Shown: piece after piece, positions 1-7,817 of the stretch
Numbering within the stretch: position 1 is the first letter of the stretch
Layout: every line of letters begins with the position of its first letter
NCBI GenBank assembly: GCA_964598225.1
Contig: CAZRBG010000030.1
Span: forward strand, 1-64,000
Source of the DNA: SG8-4 sp964598225
Lineage (GTDB): Bacteria; Planctomycetota; Phycisphaerae; Sedimentisphaerales; Anaerobacaceae
DNA: 64,000 nucleotides
Reading direction: 5' to 3'
Program-made: the position numbers and the translations under genes
Notes under the pieces: model-generated
Told to the model about the DNA's origin: nothing
The model's database searches: none
Seen by the model: only the letters and a program-made list of their open reading frames with translations

Positions 1-25
1 TGGCTTATAAATCATACCGTGACAA

Positions 26-415
26 TTACTTAGACATGACAGTGCCATTGGTATCCGGTACTTTTTCGACGTTCTTAACCTCTTTCTGCTCCACTTCGAC
101 AGCTTTTTCGAGTACGTCGCTTACATAGGTATTGACACTCTCTTTGTGCTCGGCGGCACACAATGTTATCGCGCGATGCAGGGCCGGATTTATTCTGACG
201 ACAAATTTCCCGCTGAAGGGCTTGTCCGGTTTTTCGCCCCGTTCTTTGCAAAACTCCAGATAATCATCCACTGAATCGTGAAAGGCCTGCTCAAGCTCCT
301 TTACGGACTCGCCTTGAAATGTGACCACATCATTCAGATCGATCACTTCGCCGTAAAATACTTTGGCTTCGTCGTCAAAATCCACCGTCGCTCGATATCC
401 TTTATACTCAATCAT
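26..415 (-). CDS. hicB: HicB-family antitoxin
   Basis: Antitoxin of a type II HicAB module; it should bind and neutralise HicA and repress its own promoter. The N-terminal part (MIEYKGYRATVDFDDEAKVFYGEV is the recognisable block, residues 1-24) is the partly degraded RNase-H-like HicB fold. The C-terminal part, around residues 70-105 with a VRINPALHRAI segment, looks like a ribbon-helix-helix DNA-binding domain. An ATG at 428-430 would add five residues, but family proteins start at MIEYKGY, so 415 is preferred. That start overlaps the last eight bases of hicA, so the two are translationally coupled. Family membership is confident; activity is inferred. Confidence 0.9.
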   Translation of the reverse strand: MIEYKGYRATVDFDDEAKVFYGEVIDLNDVVTFQGESVKELEQAFHDSVDDYLEFCKERGEKPDKPFSGKFVVRINPALHRAITLCAAEHKESVNTYVSDVLEKAVEVEQKEVKNVEKVPDTNGTVMSK

Positions 416-665
416 TACCGTACCCCGCATTTTTTAACAACCTCTTCATTGATTTTACGGCTCCCTTATCCATCTCGCGTTTGGGATGAGGGCGATGAAA
501 TACCGCTCTTATCCCATTGAGATAGATTCGCACGCGGGAGCCACGCCCTTCTGAAATTTCAGCACCCATAGCGATCAGAAGCGACTCAACGTCCGACCAA
601 GCTATATCCGACAGCGGCGGCTTTTCAAATATCCTATTAAGCGTCTTTCTCTGTTTACTGTCCAC
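408..665 (-). CDS. hicA: HicA-family mRNA interferase toxin
   Basis: Toxin of the HicAB pair, a small dsRBD-like RNase that cleaves mRNA when free of HicB. The 85-residue length is typical. The sequence has the GRGSRVRI and RAVFHRPHP blocks, the latter carrying the conserved catalytic His. The start codon is GTG (663-665), with only a weak purine stretch as ribosome binding site. It is first in the operon and overlaps hicB by eight bases. A perfect inverted repeat lies just upstream. No inactivating change is visible, so the module appears intact. Confidence 0.9.
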   Translation of the reverse strand: MDSKQRKTLNRIFEKPPLSDIAWSDVESLLIAMGAEISEGRGSRVRIYLNGIRAVFHRPHPKREMDKGAVKSMKRLLKNAGYGND

Positions 666-671
666 TCTTAT

Positions 672-694
672 ATGATACTATATCGTAGTATCAT
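672..694. promoter_or_regulatory. Palindromic operator candidate of hicAB
   Basis: Perfect 9-bp inverted repeat atgatacta / tagtatcat separated by five bases, starting seven bases upstream of the hicA GTG codon. Placement across the expected promoter or leader is where HicB-type RHH repressors bind. The assignment as operator is inference. Confidence 0.55.
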
Positions 695-728
695 CGCAAG
701 AAGAAAATAAAAAAGCAAAAAATTCTGG

Positions 729-910
729 TTCATCCGGTTAATGCGTAGGTAAGACGGCGATCCCAAAGACCGAGAAAAATCGTTCGGGGCCCCAGATGTC
801 CAAATTACCCCCCTGGCTGCCCTAATTTGGCCATCTGCCCAAACGATTTTTCTCTCGATCTAATCCCAGGGTCCCGATCTATGCAGCGACCTACTCATTA
901 ACCGGATGAA
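729..910. repeat. Large imperfect palindrome, dispersed element copy 1
   Basis: A palindrome of about 180 bp fills most of the gap between hicA and the next gene. The outer arms 729-750 and 889-910 match as reverse complements with one mismatch in 22. Inner blocks also pair: cgagaaaaatcgtt near 771-784 with aaacgatttttctctcg at 841-857, and ccaaattac near 800-808 with ctaatttgg at 822-830. The right half recurs at 20970-21075. There is no convincing ORF, so it could be a MITE-like element or a structured RNA. The rest of this gap (911-1032) holds only a short repeated word, cgtgtgcattcgtgg at 989-1003, shared with 14079-14093. Confidence 0.75.
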
Positions 911-1032
911 GCGAAATTCTGTAGCACTTCACGATCCTGCTTCGAGTTCATTCCCATTCGGCTTCGCTCAGGGCAAGCTGTGTAAATTCGTGTGCATTCG
1001 TGGCTTAAGAAAATCCGCGGTTCTTTTGGTTT

Positions 1033-1983
1033 TTAGCTGAAGGCTTTTCGCAGTAGGGCGAGGCTTTTGGGGATGGCGGTTTTGTAGTCTTCGTTTCCTT
1101 CGAATTCGAGCGAGACATAGCCTTTGAAGTTGTGCTTTCTCATTATCCGGGCGATGCGGGGGTAGTCGAGGTCGAGCTCGTACCAGAGTCCGCCGCCGTA
1201 ATAGGTCTTTGCCTGCATGAAGACTGTCTGCGGGGCGCACATTTCCAGCTTGTCGTAGGGGTCTTCGAGGAAATTGCCTGTGTCGAGGAGTATCTCCAGC
1301 CAGGGTGAGTCAATCGCGTTTACTATTCTAAGCAATCCTTCCGGCGTGCGGGCCAGGCCCCAGTGGTTTTCGAGTCCGAGAATTACGCCGCATTCTTCGG
1401 CCTTCGGCAGGCACTTCTCGATGCTGTCGATCACCCATTTGAAGCCGTCTTCTTCCGTGTAGCCTTCAATGGGAGACTCGATGCCGCGATGCGCCATGAG
1501 ATCGTCGAAATTCTTCGATGTGCCCCACGTGCCCGTATTGATGCGTATGATTGGAATACCAAGCTTGTAGGCTATCTCGATCTGCCGTTTCGTCAGGTCG
1601 ATGTTCTTGCTGCGCTTGTCCTTGTCGGGCGAGAGAAAGCCCTGGTGCGTGGACATGCAGCATAGATCGACGCCGTTGATTAGAGCGGCGCGTTTCAGAT
1701 TCCGGCAGTGCTCGTTCTCGTCTCTATCTTCGCGTTCCATCTGCCTGAGCAGAATATCCACGCCGTCGAAACCCATCCTCGAAGCTTCTTCGATGCACTT
1801 CTCGATGGACATCATCCGGTTTCGTCTGAACTGCCAGAAGGAATAAGTCGAGACGGCGATAGGATTGGGTCGGCGTTTTGTCGCGGCCGGCGCGACGGCA
1901 TCTGAGCGGTCGGTTGCAAGTGCAAAGGCACCCGCGGCTGCGATTGAGCTGCTGAGGAACGTTCGGCGTTTAATCGATTCCAT
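1033..1983 (-). CDS. Tat-exported sugar phosphate isomerase/epimerase family protein
   Basis: TIM-barrel protein of the xylose isomerase-like/AP endonuclease 2 family (316 aa). The N-terminus MESIKRRTFLSSSIAAAG is a twin-arginine signal, so the protein is probably exported and folded before export. Barrel motifs are visible: STYSFW near residue 45, FDGVDIL near 73, RINTGTWG near 148, GLENHW near 203 and DTGNF near 235. The last two usually contribute metal-binding Glu and Asp. A good ribosome binding site (aaggagatgatcc) precedes the ATG. Substrate unknown; such exported isomerases are common in sugar-degrading planctomycetes. It is followed by the sulfatase/anSME block on the same strand but separated by a repeat. 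Confidence 0.85.
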   Translation of the reverse strand: MESIKRRTFLSSSIAAAGAFALATDRSDAVAPAATKRRPNPIAVSTYSFWQFRRNRMMSIEKCIEEASRMGFDGVDILLRQMEREDRDENEHCRNLKRAALINGVDLCCMSTHQGFLSPDKDKRSKNIDLTKRQIEIAYKLGIPIIRINTGTWGTSKNFDDLMAHRGIESPIEGYTEEDGFKWVIDSIEKCLPKAEECGVILGLENHWGLARTPEGLLRIVNAIDSPWLEILLDTGNFLEDPYDKLEMCAPQTVFMQAKTYYGGGLWYELDLDYPRIARIMRKHNFKGYVSLEFEGNEDYKTAIPKSLALLRKAFS

Positions 1984-2015
1984 GGATCATCTCCTTTTCA
2001 GAAAAATCTATCCTG

Positions 2016-2117
2016 TTTGTAGTGACGCCGTAAGGCGTTTTATGGCGAGCGCATTCCCTCGACTACGCTCGGGACAAGCTTGCCCTTGTTCGAGGCCGAG
2101 GCCGGGACGGCCTCGCC
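2016..2117. repeat. Dispersed palindromic repeats
   Basis: The block tttgtagtgacgccgtaagg (2016-2035, continuing gcgtttta) also occurs near 38609 and, inside a coding sequence, at 44351. It is followed by a seven-base stem cgaggcc/ggcctcg (2097-2115) just downstream of the anSME stop codon; this GC-rich hairpin could also help transcription stop. No gene is seen. Confidence 0.7.
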
Positions 2118-2120
2118 ACG

Positions 2121-3263
2121 TTACCGGCCGACAGGCTGGCCCTGGGCCGCTCGTCGGGCGTTGACCTCGGCGGCGAGTTGCATGAACCTGGGGGCTGCGT
2201 GGTCCAGAAATTGTTTATAGGCTTCGCAAAAATAGCTTTCCTTGCCGAAGCTGTCCTTGTCGAACGGGGCCCGATCTTTCATGCAGCCGCCCCGGCAGAC
2301 AGCCAAATGACGGCAGACGAGACATTTATTGGACAGGTTGCGCTTGGCCCTGGCGAAGGTGCGCTTCATCTTACTCGCGGCCAGCTTCTCTATCGGCGTC
2401 TCGAAGATATTGCCCAGATACCATTTCGGCTCGACGAAAAAATCGCATGTGTAGGCATCGCCCGTGTGTTCGATAACGATGTACTGGCTGCACTGTTGAT
2501 CGAACGTACAGATCGTGTGCCTGCCCTGAACGTAATACGATAAGAACGAATCGAAATCTCGAATGCTCAAGTCCAGCGGGCCGTATTCGTACCAGCGATC
2601 GAAAACTCGGCATAGAAAATCGCCATACTGTTGCGGCGTGACGGAAAAGTCCGCGATCTCGCCGGTCTTGGGATCAACTTCAACACATGGGATAAATTGA
2701 AGATATTTGACGCCGAGGCCAATGAGAAAATCGAAGATTTCGTCCGGATGGTCCGCATTCTTCGCATTCAGCAATGTCAGGGTATTAAACTCGACGTTGT
2801 ATTTTTTGCAGTTGTCGATGGCCCGCATGACGCGCTCCCAGGTGCCTGAACCGCCATGGTCGGGGCGGTAGTAATCATGGTACTCCTTCGGCCCGTCGAT
2901 GCTCACGCCCACGAGGAACTTATTCTCGCTCAGGAACCGGCACCATTTTTCGTCGAGCAGGATCGCGTTAGTCTGTATCGAATTGCCGACCTCCTGGCCC
3001 GTTACGCCGTATTTCTTTTGCAACTCGACAGCCTTTTTGTAGAAGTCCAAACCCATCAGGGTCGGCTCGCCCCCCTGCCATGCGAATCCCGCCAGGGAGA
3101 AGCGAAGCCCCATGTAATCCTCGAGGAGCTTCTCGAGCACCTCTTCACTCATCCGCTGGCGGCCCTGGCCGATCTCGGGCGCGCGGCACTTATAAAAGCA
3201 ATACTTGCAATCGACGTTGCAGTCGGAACCTGAAGGTTTTATCAATAAAGTAAATGGCTGCAT
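2121..3263 (-). CDS. Anaerobic sulfatase-maturating enzyme (radical SAM/SPASM)
   Basis: Oxidises the active-site Cys (or Ser) of a sulfatase to formylglycine without oxygen, using S-adenosylmethionine. The protein is 380 aa, as usual for anSME. The radical-SAM motif is C15-N-V-D-C19-K-Y-C22, followed by GFAWQGGEPTLMG at 59-71. The C-terminal half has the many cysteines of the SPASM domain (CTFDQQC, YTCDFF, CLVCRHLAVCRGGC and a final YFCEAY), which bind two further 4Fe-4S clusters. Its ATG overlaps the stop codon of the upstream sulfatase by one base (TAATG), so the enzyme and its substrate are translationally coupled. A second, internally deleted copy lies at 6338-6853. Confidence 0.95.
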   Translation of the reverse strand: MQPFTLLIKPSGSDCNVDCKYCFYKCRAPEIGQGRQRMSEEVLEKLLEDYMGLRFSLAGFAWQGGEPTLMGLDFYKKAVELQKKYGVTGQEVGNSIQTNAILLDEKWCRFLSENKFLVGVSIDGPKEYHDYYRPDHGGSGTWERVMRAIDNCKKYNVEFNTLTLLNAKNADHPDEIFDFLIGLGVKYLQFIPCVEVDPKTGEIADFSVTPQQYGDFLCRVFDRWYEYGPLDLSIRDFDSFLSYYVQGRHTICTFDQQCSQYIVIEHTGDAYTCDFFVEPKWYLGNIFETPIEKLAASKMKRTFARAKRNLSNKCLVCRHLAVCRGGCMKDRAPFDKDSFGKESYFCEAYKQFLDHAAPRFMQLAAEVNARRAAQGQPVGR

Positions 3264-4681
3264 TATTTCCTGATCTCACGGAGCATTTTGCTCATTTTTC
3301 CGACGAGTTCCTTGTTCGCGGGCAATTCGGCAATATTCGTGTTCTCCGCCGGGTCCAGCTTGTGGTCGTACAACATCCGGGCGTAAACGCCGCCGTTCTT
3401 GCCGCGCCATTCCGTATAGCGATAGCGGTCCGTCTTCACCGAATCACCCTTGTAATACCTGCTGAATACGGCCTCTTTCCACGGCATGTTCGGTTTTTTC
3501 AGCAGCGGCACAAAGCTTCTGCCCTGAAGATGCCCGGGCTTCGGCAGATCGCACAATTCGCATAGTGATGGGTAAATGTCCAGATATTCGGTCAGGGCGT
3601 TGCTTTTCCGACCTTTGGCGATTTCGGGCCCGGTCACGATCAGCGGCGAATGCAGCGACGTCTCGAAATTGCAATGCTTGCACCATAAGCCGTGTTCGCC
3701 CAAATTCCAGCCGTGGTCGCCCCAGAGGATAACGACGGTGTTGTCGCGCAATCCCAGGCGATCAAGTTCGGTTACAACTCTGCCGATCTGCGCATCGGTG
3801 TAACTGACGCAGGCGTAGTAGCCGTGAACGAGTTTGCGCGCGAGTTGCTCGGACACCGGTCCTTTGCGCGGAATGCCGTAGTAAGACCGCAGCTCACCCC
3901 AGTTGTGGAGAGCGGCGTCGGGCGCGCCCTTGGGCCTGAAGGGGTTGTCGGCCAGGTCGATGTCTTCGGCTTTGTACATATCCCAGTATTTCTTCGGAGC
4001 GTTGAAGGGCAGATGGGGCTTGAGGAACCCGAGCGCCAAAAAGAACGGCTTATCGTGCCGTTTCATTCGTCGAAGATCGGAAATTCCCTTATCACCGATC
4101 TGGCCGTCGAAATAGGCGTTGTCGGCGACGTCGGCAGCTTCGTACGCCGGCCCGCGGCGCTTTGCACTCTGGTCTACTAATTTTTTGTTTTTTTCAAGCA
4201 GATAGTTCAGCCAGGAACCCTTCGGTCGCCAGGGATCTTCGCTCCAGCTACTGCGGCAGTCGTTGCGGTGGTGGAAAATCTTGCCGTTCGATATCGTGTG
4301 GTAACCGTTGTTTCTGAAATGCTCGGCGACGCTGAGCGCGCCGGGCAAGTCCTTCTCGGCCCAGGTGGAGTATCCAAGGAACCTGTTCGCAGTGGGACGC
4401 GTGCCTGTCAGAAGGCTGGCTCGCGAAGCCCCGCAGACCGGCACCTGGCAGTAAGAGCGCAGGAATGTGACGCCCTCGGATGAGAGCTTGTCGATATTGG
4501 GCGAGATCATCTGCTCGTGGCCGTAACAGCCAAGCTGGGGACGCAAGTCGTCGACGGCAATAAACAATACGTTGGGCCTCTTCTTGCCTGCGGCAAATAA
4601 AGACCGTGGCATTCCCAGTGCTGCCGCTCCCAGCCCGATCGTCTTTACGAATTCCCGTCGCGTGTAATTAAGTGCGTTCAT
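3263..4681 (-). CDS. Tat-exported Cys-type sulfatase (iduronate-2-sulfatase-like)
   Basis: Hydrolyses sulfate esters, probably on a polysaccharide or oligosaccharide. The start has a twin-arginine signal (TRREFVKTIGLGAAALG). The active-site signature is C83-G-A-S-R87 followed by ASLLTG, with Cys83 the residue converted to formylglycine. Metal ligands are in VDDLRPQLGCYG (Asp44, Asp45) and in the later WGDHGWNLGEHG block. The overall pattern resembles the iduronate-2-sulfatase branch of family S1. A strong ribosome binding site (gaggag) precedes the ATG. The Cys-type centre fits the anaerobic maturase encoded directly downstream with a one-base overlap. Exact substrate unknown. Confidence 0.93.
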   Translation of the reverse strand: MNALNYTRREFVKTIGLGAAALGMPRSLFAAGKKRPNVLFIAVDDLRPQLGCYGHEQMISPNIDKLSSEGVTFLRSYCQVPVCGASRASLLTGTRPTANRFLGYSTWAEKDLPGALSVAEHFRNNGYHTISNGKIFHHRNDCRSSWSEDPWRPKGSWLNYLLEKNKKLVDQSAKRRGPAYEAADVADNAYFDGQIGDKGISDLRRMKRHDKPFFLALGFLKPHLPFNAPKKYWDMYKAEDIDLADNPFRPKGAPDAALHNWGELRSYYGIPRKGPVSEQLARKLVHGYYACVSYTDAQIGRVVTELDRLGLRDNTVVILWGDHGWNLGEHGLWCKHCNFETSLHSPLIVTGPEIAKGRKSNALTEYLDIYPSLCELCDLPKPGHLQGRSFVPLLKKPNMPWKEAVFSRYYKGDSVKTDRYRYTEWRGKNGGVYARMLYDHKLDPAENTNIAELPANKELVGKMSKMLREIRK

Positions 4682-4716
4682 GTTTGCTCCTCGACAATAC
4701 TTTCAGATTGACGTCA

Positions 4717-6114
4717 TTAGTTCTCTCTGTCGGCGGCTTCCCTGGCTCTTGAAATAGTCTTCAGGACAGAGACGCCCTTTAAGTTGCCGCTTATCAGCAC
4801 CGGTCTCGATCCGGTAACAATCGATAGTCGATCGGCAATAAAATCGCCTCTGCGGCCGACCCACTCTCGAAATCCCCAGCCGGTGCGATATGGCTCGTAT
4901 CCCAATTGATGGATTTCGAGTTCGCCGGCCGGCGAATCTGTCTTTAGGATGATCTGCCGATCTTTGTTGTCCGAACACCATACAGCCCATACGTCGTTTT
5001 CCGCGTTTTCGAAGTGAAGGATGTCGATGTTGCTGCTATCGGCGTCGATTCGGCCGACAAATCGACCGCTGGCGATCAGATCGGATATATCGGCCATGAC
5101 GTGATAGCTCGGCTTAGGCGTGAGATCGGGGCGGACCAGGCCGAAGTTGTGCTCGTTGTGCTCCGGGTTCCAGCCATCATCCTGAAAATCGTACCACCAT
5201 ATCCCGCGAAACGAAGGCGACGTCCGCGCCAGCAAATACAGGCGTGCCAGATACGAAGCCGACAATTCCGGCGCCGTTCCCCTCCTGCCCACATGGGTGG
5301 GCCAGCCCATCTCCGTAACGTAGAACGGCACGTCCTTGCCGTTGTTGTAATTGCTAATCATGTCCCGCACGCCGGCCATCCACTCAGAGCACGTTTCCGG
5401 GGAGCGCTCGGGGAATCCGGCGCTGTAATTGTAACTGTGGATCGAGACGGCATCGCAATAATCAAGAGCGCCCAGCCTGAGAATGCCCTCCAGCCAGCCC
5501 CTTCTTACGCCGCCGCTGGTCGATCCCCCACCCATGACGGTAATGTCGGGATCGACGGCCTTTATGCGGGGATAGACGGCTTGGAGCAACTTAACATAAT
5601 CTTCCGGAGAGCCGCCCACATTGTAAGGAGATCGCAGGCCTATACCTATGTCCCACTCGTTCCAGATTTCGTAGAGCTGCACGTCTTTGCCGAAGTGGCG
5701 AACCACGAATTCAGCGTAACGGCAGAATCCTTCTATCGCCTCGGGCGATTTAGGCCGGTCGCCGTCGTCGTAGAAGCGGTTGGAATAGTCGAGAATTAGC
5801 AGCGCGTCGAGACCGGCCACACTTGCCTTGCGGACGTAATTGTCGAACCGCTCCGGCATAACCAGCGTGCCTTTTTGCCGTTCGACGCTCGACCAGCCGA
5901 CTTCGTCTCGGATCGAGTCGATTCCGGCATGTTTTATGCTCCGAAGGTTCATCTCGACGATGCCCTTGCCCTGACTGAAATGCGTGCAGGCGCCAACCTG
6001 AAAACGCCCATCCGTTTCAGGCGGCGTCTGGGCGTATGTGGCCGAATTAAATGCGAGCGACCCAGCAAAAACCACTGCGGCGAGTGATCTGAGAACTCCA
6101 TATCTGTCCATCAT
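4717..6114 (-). CDS. Secreted clan GH-A glycoside hydrolase-like protein
   Basis: 465-aa protein with a signal peptide (hydrophobic residues 8-28, cleavage near TYAQT). It has a (beta/alpha)8 barrel resembling GH5/GH39/GH53-type enzymes. The acid/base candidate is Glu153 in YEIWNEWD, and the nucleophile candidate is Glu268 in YVTEMGWPTH; SIHSYNY at 224-230 is a typical barrel strand. The C-terminal 120 residues look like a beta-sandwich. It lies upstream of the sulfatase on the same strand (35 bp gap), so the two could be cotranscribed and act on the same sulfated glycan. The family number and substrate cannot be fixed by eye. Confidence 0.8.
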   Translation of the reverse strand: MMDRYGVLRSLAAVVFAGSLAFNSATYAQTPPETDGRFQVGACTHFSQGKGIVEMNLRSIKHAGIDSIRDEVGWSSVERQKGTLVMPERFDNYVRKASVAGLDALLILDYSNRFYDDGDRPKSPEAIEGFCRYAEFVVRHFGKDVQLYEIWNEWDIGIGLRSPYNVGGSPEDYVKLLQAVYPRIKAVDPDITVMGGGSTSGGVRRGWLEGILRLGALDYCDAVSIHSYNYSAGFPERSPETCSEWMAGVRDMISNYNNGKDVPFYVTEMGWPTHVGRRGTAPELSASYLARLYLLARTSPSFRGIWWYDFQDDGWNPEHNEHNFGLVRPDLTPKPSYHVMADISDLIASGRFVGRIDADSSNIDILHFENAENDVWAVWCSDNKDRQIILKTDSPAGELEIHQLGYEPYRTGWGFREWVGRRGDFIADRLSIVTGSRPVLISGNLKGVSVLKTISRAREAADREN

Positions 6115-6186
6115 AACGATACCCTTTACTCAAAGACCAGATGATAGCAGCAAACCGCTTACTGTTCCAGCCTTTTCTCCCCGTTT

Positions 6187-6316
6187 GTCATTCCTGCGAA
6201 GGCAGGAATCCATTTTGTTCACGAGTTTCTGGATTCTGCCTTCGCAGGAATGACATTTAACATTGGGTAGCAGCCTCATCCCGATTGTCGTTTGTCGGGA
6301 TGGGGCTGGTTCTTTC
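6187..6316. repeat. Dispersed palindromic repeat, composite copy A
   Basis: The inverted pair cattcctgcgaaggcaggaa (6189-6208) and ctgccttcgcaggaatgaca brackets a short loop. From 6216 to 6316 the sequence closely matches 28829-28931, including a second palindrome gtcgtttgtcgggatggggctgg. Related single-arm copies lie near 24551, 51779 and 57532. It sits between the divergence point upstream of the glycoside hydrolase and the truncated anSME. Confidence 0.8.
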
Positions 6317-6337
6317 TACGGCCGTTTTACGTTTCTC

Positions 6338-6853
6338 CTACTCAATGCTCAGTCTGATCTTCTCGGCTGATCGGGTGTGCCTTTTGAGCGAGCCGTTTTG
6401 TATCGCCGCTGCGACTTGCATGAACTTCGGCACCGTATAATCGAAGAATTGCTTGTAGCTTTCGCAAAAATAGCTTTCTCGATACTCGATGCTGATACCG
6501 AGAAGGAAATTGTTCTCAGCGAAAAACCGGCACCATTCGTCGTCGAGCAGCACGCCGTTGGTTTGCAGCGTATTGCTGACCTGCTGGCCTGCCGTGCCGT
6601 ATTGTTTCTGCAATTCAACCGCCTGCCTGAAGTAATCAATGCCCATCAGCGTAGGCTCACCGCCCTGCCACGCGAAACCGCTCACGGGAAATCCCAGGCT
6701 CATATAGTCCCGCACGAGCTTATCGAGCACCTGCCCGCTCATACGCTGTTTGCCGTGCCCGAACTCTAACGGCCGGTCCTTGTAGAAACAGTACTCACAG
6801 TCAATATTGCAATCCGACCCCGACGGTTTAATAAGAAGTGTAAAAGGTTTCAT
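6338..6853 (-). pseudogene. Internally deleted anaerobic sulfatase-maturating enzyme
   Basis: Residues 1-122 align with the full-length anSME at 2121-3263, including the C15xxxC19xxC22 radical-SAM motif and FAWQGGEPTLMG. Residues 125-141 align with its C-terminal residues 341-357 (ESYFCE.YKQF). About 216 residues, comprising the second half of the barrel and nearly all the SPASM cysteines, are missing, and the frame is kept across the junction (GISI-EY-RESYFC). The two copies differ at many positions, so this is an old paralogue that later lost its middle, not a recent partial duplication. It cannot work as a normal anSME. Short atcgag repeats at the junction suggest a slippage-type deletion. 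A collapse in the assembly is the alternative. Confidence 0.85.
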
Positions 6854-7095
6854 TATGACTCAGACCGATCCTGTTCGCACGAACCCAAAACACCCGCCAC
6901 TTTGTTGTTCTTAAATGTCTTCATTCGCGAAACAGTGTACGAAAATGCCCGCCTGAAATCAATATCCGCCTCGCAAAGAGGGTTTATCGCATTGTTGCTG
7001 CCAGCAGATAGCAAAACGATTGTGAAAGCAATGACCAAATGGTAGGATGTGCACCGCACACCGCAAAGCTTTTTGATATTTTCATCCAACGAATA

Positions 7096-7764
7096 TTACT
7101 TTTCCTTTTTATGCCTTTTCTTCATCTCATCGTAATAGTATTTACTCTTTTCTTCTGGACCGAGGGCAATGTCACATAGAAGCTGCAAAGCCATAATTCT
7201 TCCTGGAACAATCTTATCGACATTTATGTCCTGTTTGTCAAAATCGGGATTACAAGGGATTTCAACACCTACAATCCACCAGACTTCAATCTTCCGCAAA
7301 AGCTCAATCATTTCTTTAAAACATTGCTCAAAATTGGGAGGTAATCCCTCATTGCGGATAAAATATGACATTCTATGGGCTAAATGGTTGCGACACGTCC
7401 GAATGCGATCAAAGGACTCAATATCAGCATAAGTAATTGCTCCATTTTCACGTAACCAACCAAGACTTGCATCACGATGGTTTGAACTGCGTCTTAATAC
7501 TTCATCTTTGTATTTGACATGATCTTCTGAGAAGGCTTTGATGTAATCTCTTGTCGTTTTGTCAATAGGGCTTTTCAAATCTGGAGGTGGATCTGTAAAT
7601 CCCTCATAAAACTCTATTACGCGTTCGATTATTGATCTCTCCAAAAACTCAAATGCGGCAATATATACAGAAGCGCTAATAAGGCGAGCTCGCATGACTT
7701 CAGGATTAAGGAAAAACTCCCATGGTTGTTGTTCAGGTTGATTTTTGTTTTCTTTATTTTCCAT
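7096..7764 (-). CDS. HEPN-domain-like protein
   Basis: 222-aa, mostly helical protein not recognised as a named family. The segment RTCRNHLAHR contains R125-N-x-x-x-H130, matching the R-x4-6-H catalytic motif of HEPN RNases and toxins. The C-terminus is strongly basic (MKKRHKKEK). It lies 53 bp downstream of, and on the same strand as, a PLD-like nuclease gene. Both are AT-rich compared with the genes around them, which suggests horizontal transfer. The pairing suggests an RNase effector in a defence or toxin-antitoxin role. This is inference; a non-catalytic HEPN fold is possible. Confidence 0.6.
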   Translation of the reverse strand: MENKENKNQPEQQPWEFFLNPEVMRARLISASVYIAAFEFLERSIIERVIEFYEGFTDPPPDLKSPIDKTTRDYIKAFSEDHVKYKDEVLRRSSNHRDASLGWLRENGAITYADIESFDRIRTCRNHLAHRMSYFIRNEGLPPNFEQCFKEMIELLRKIEVWWIVGVEIPCNPDFDKQDINVDKIVPGRIMALQLLCDIALGPEEKSKYYYDEMKKRHKKEK

Positions 7765-7817
7765 GTGCTATCAGCGGTTGTCGCTTGGTGGTTTTGTTTG
7801 GCATGAATCAAGTTTTA

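Noticed and set aside
5014..5799. 261-codon frame (plus) opposite the glycoside hydrolase
   Set aside because: It is an antisense shadow of a gene with signal peptide and catalytic residues; many similar long antisense frames appear because stop codons are rare in this GC-biased coding sequence.
6853..7089. 78-codon open frame (minus) directly upstream of the deleted anSME copy
   Set aside because: No ribosome binding site, no recognisable domain, and odd composition. It ends with TAATG, which could be chance or a scar of a lost sulfatase gene, so it is not listed as a gene.
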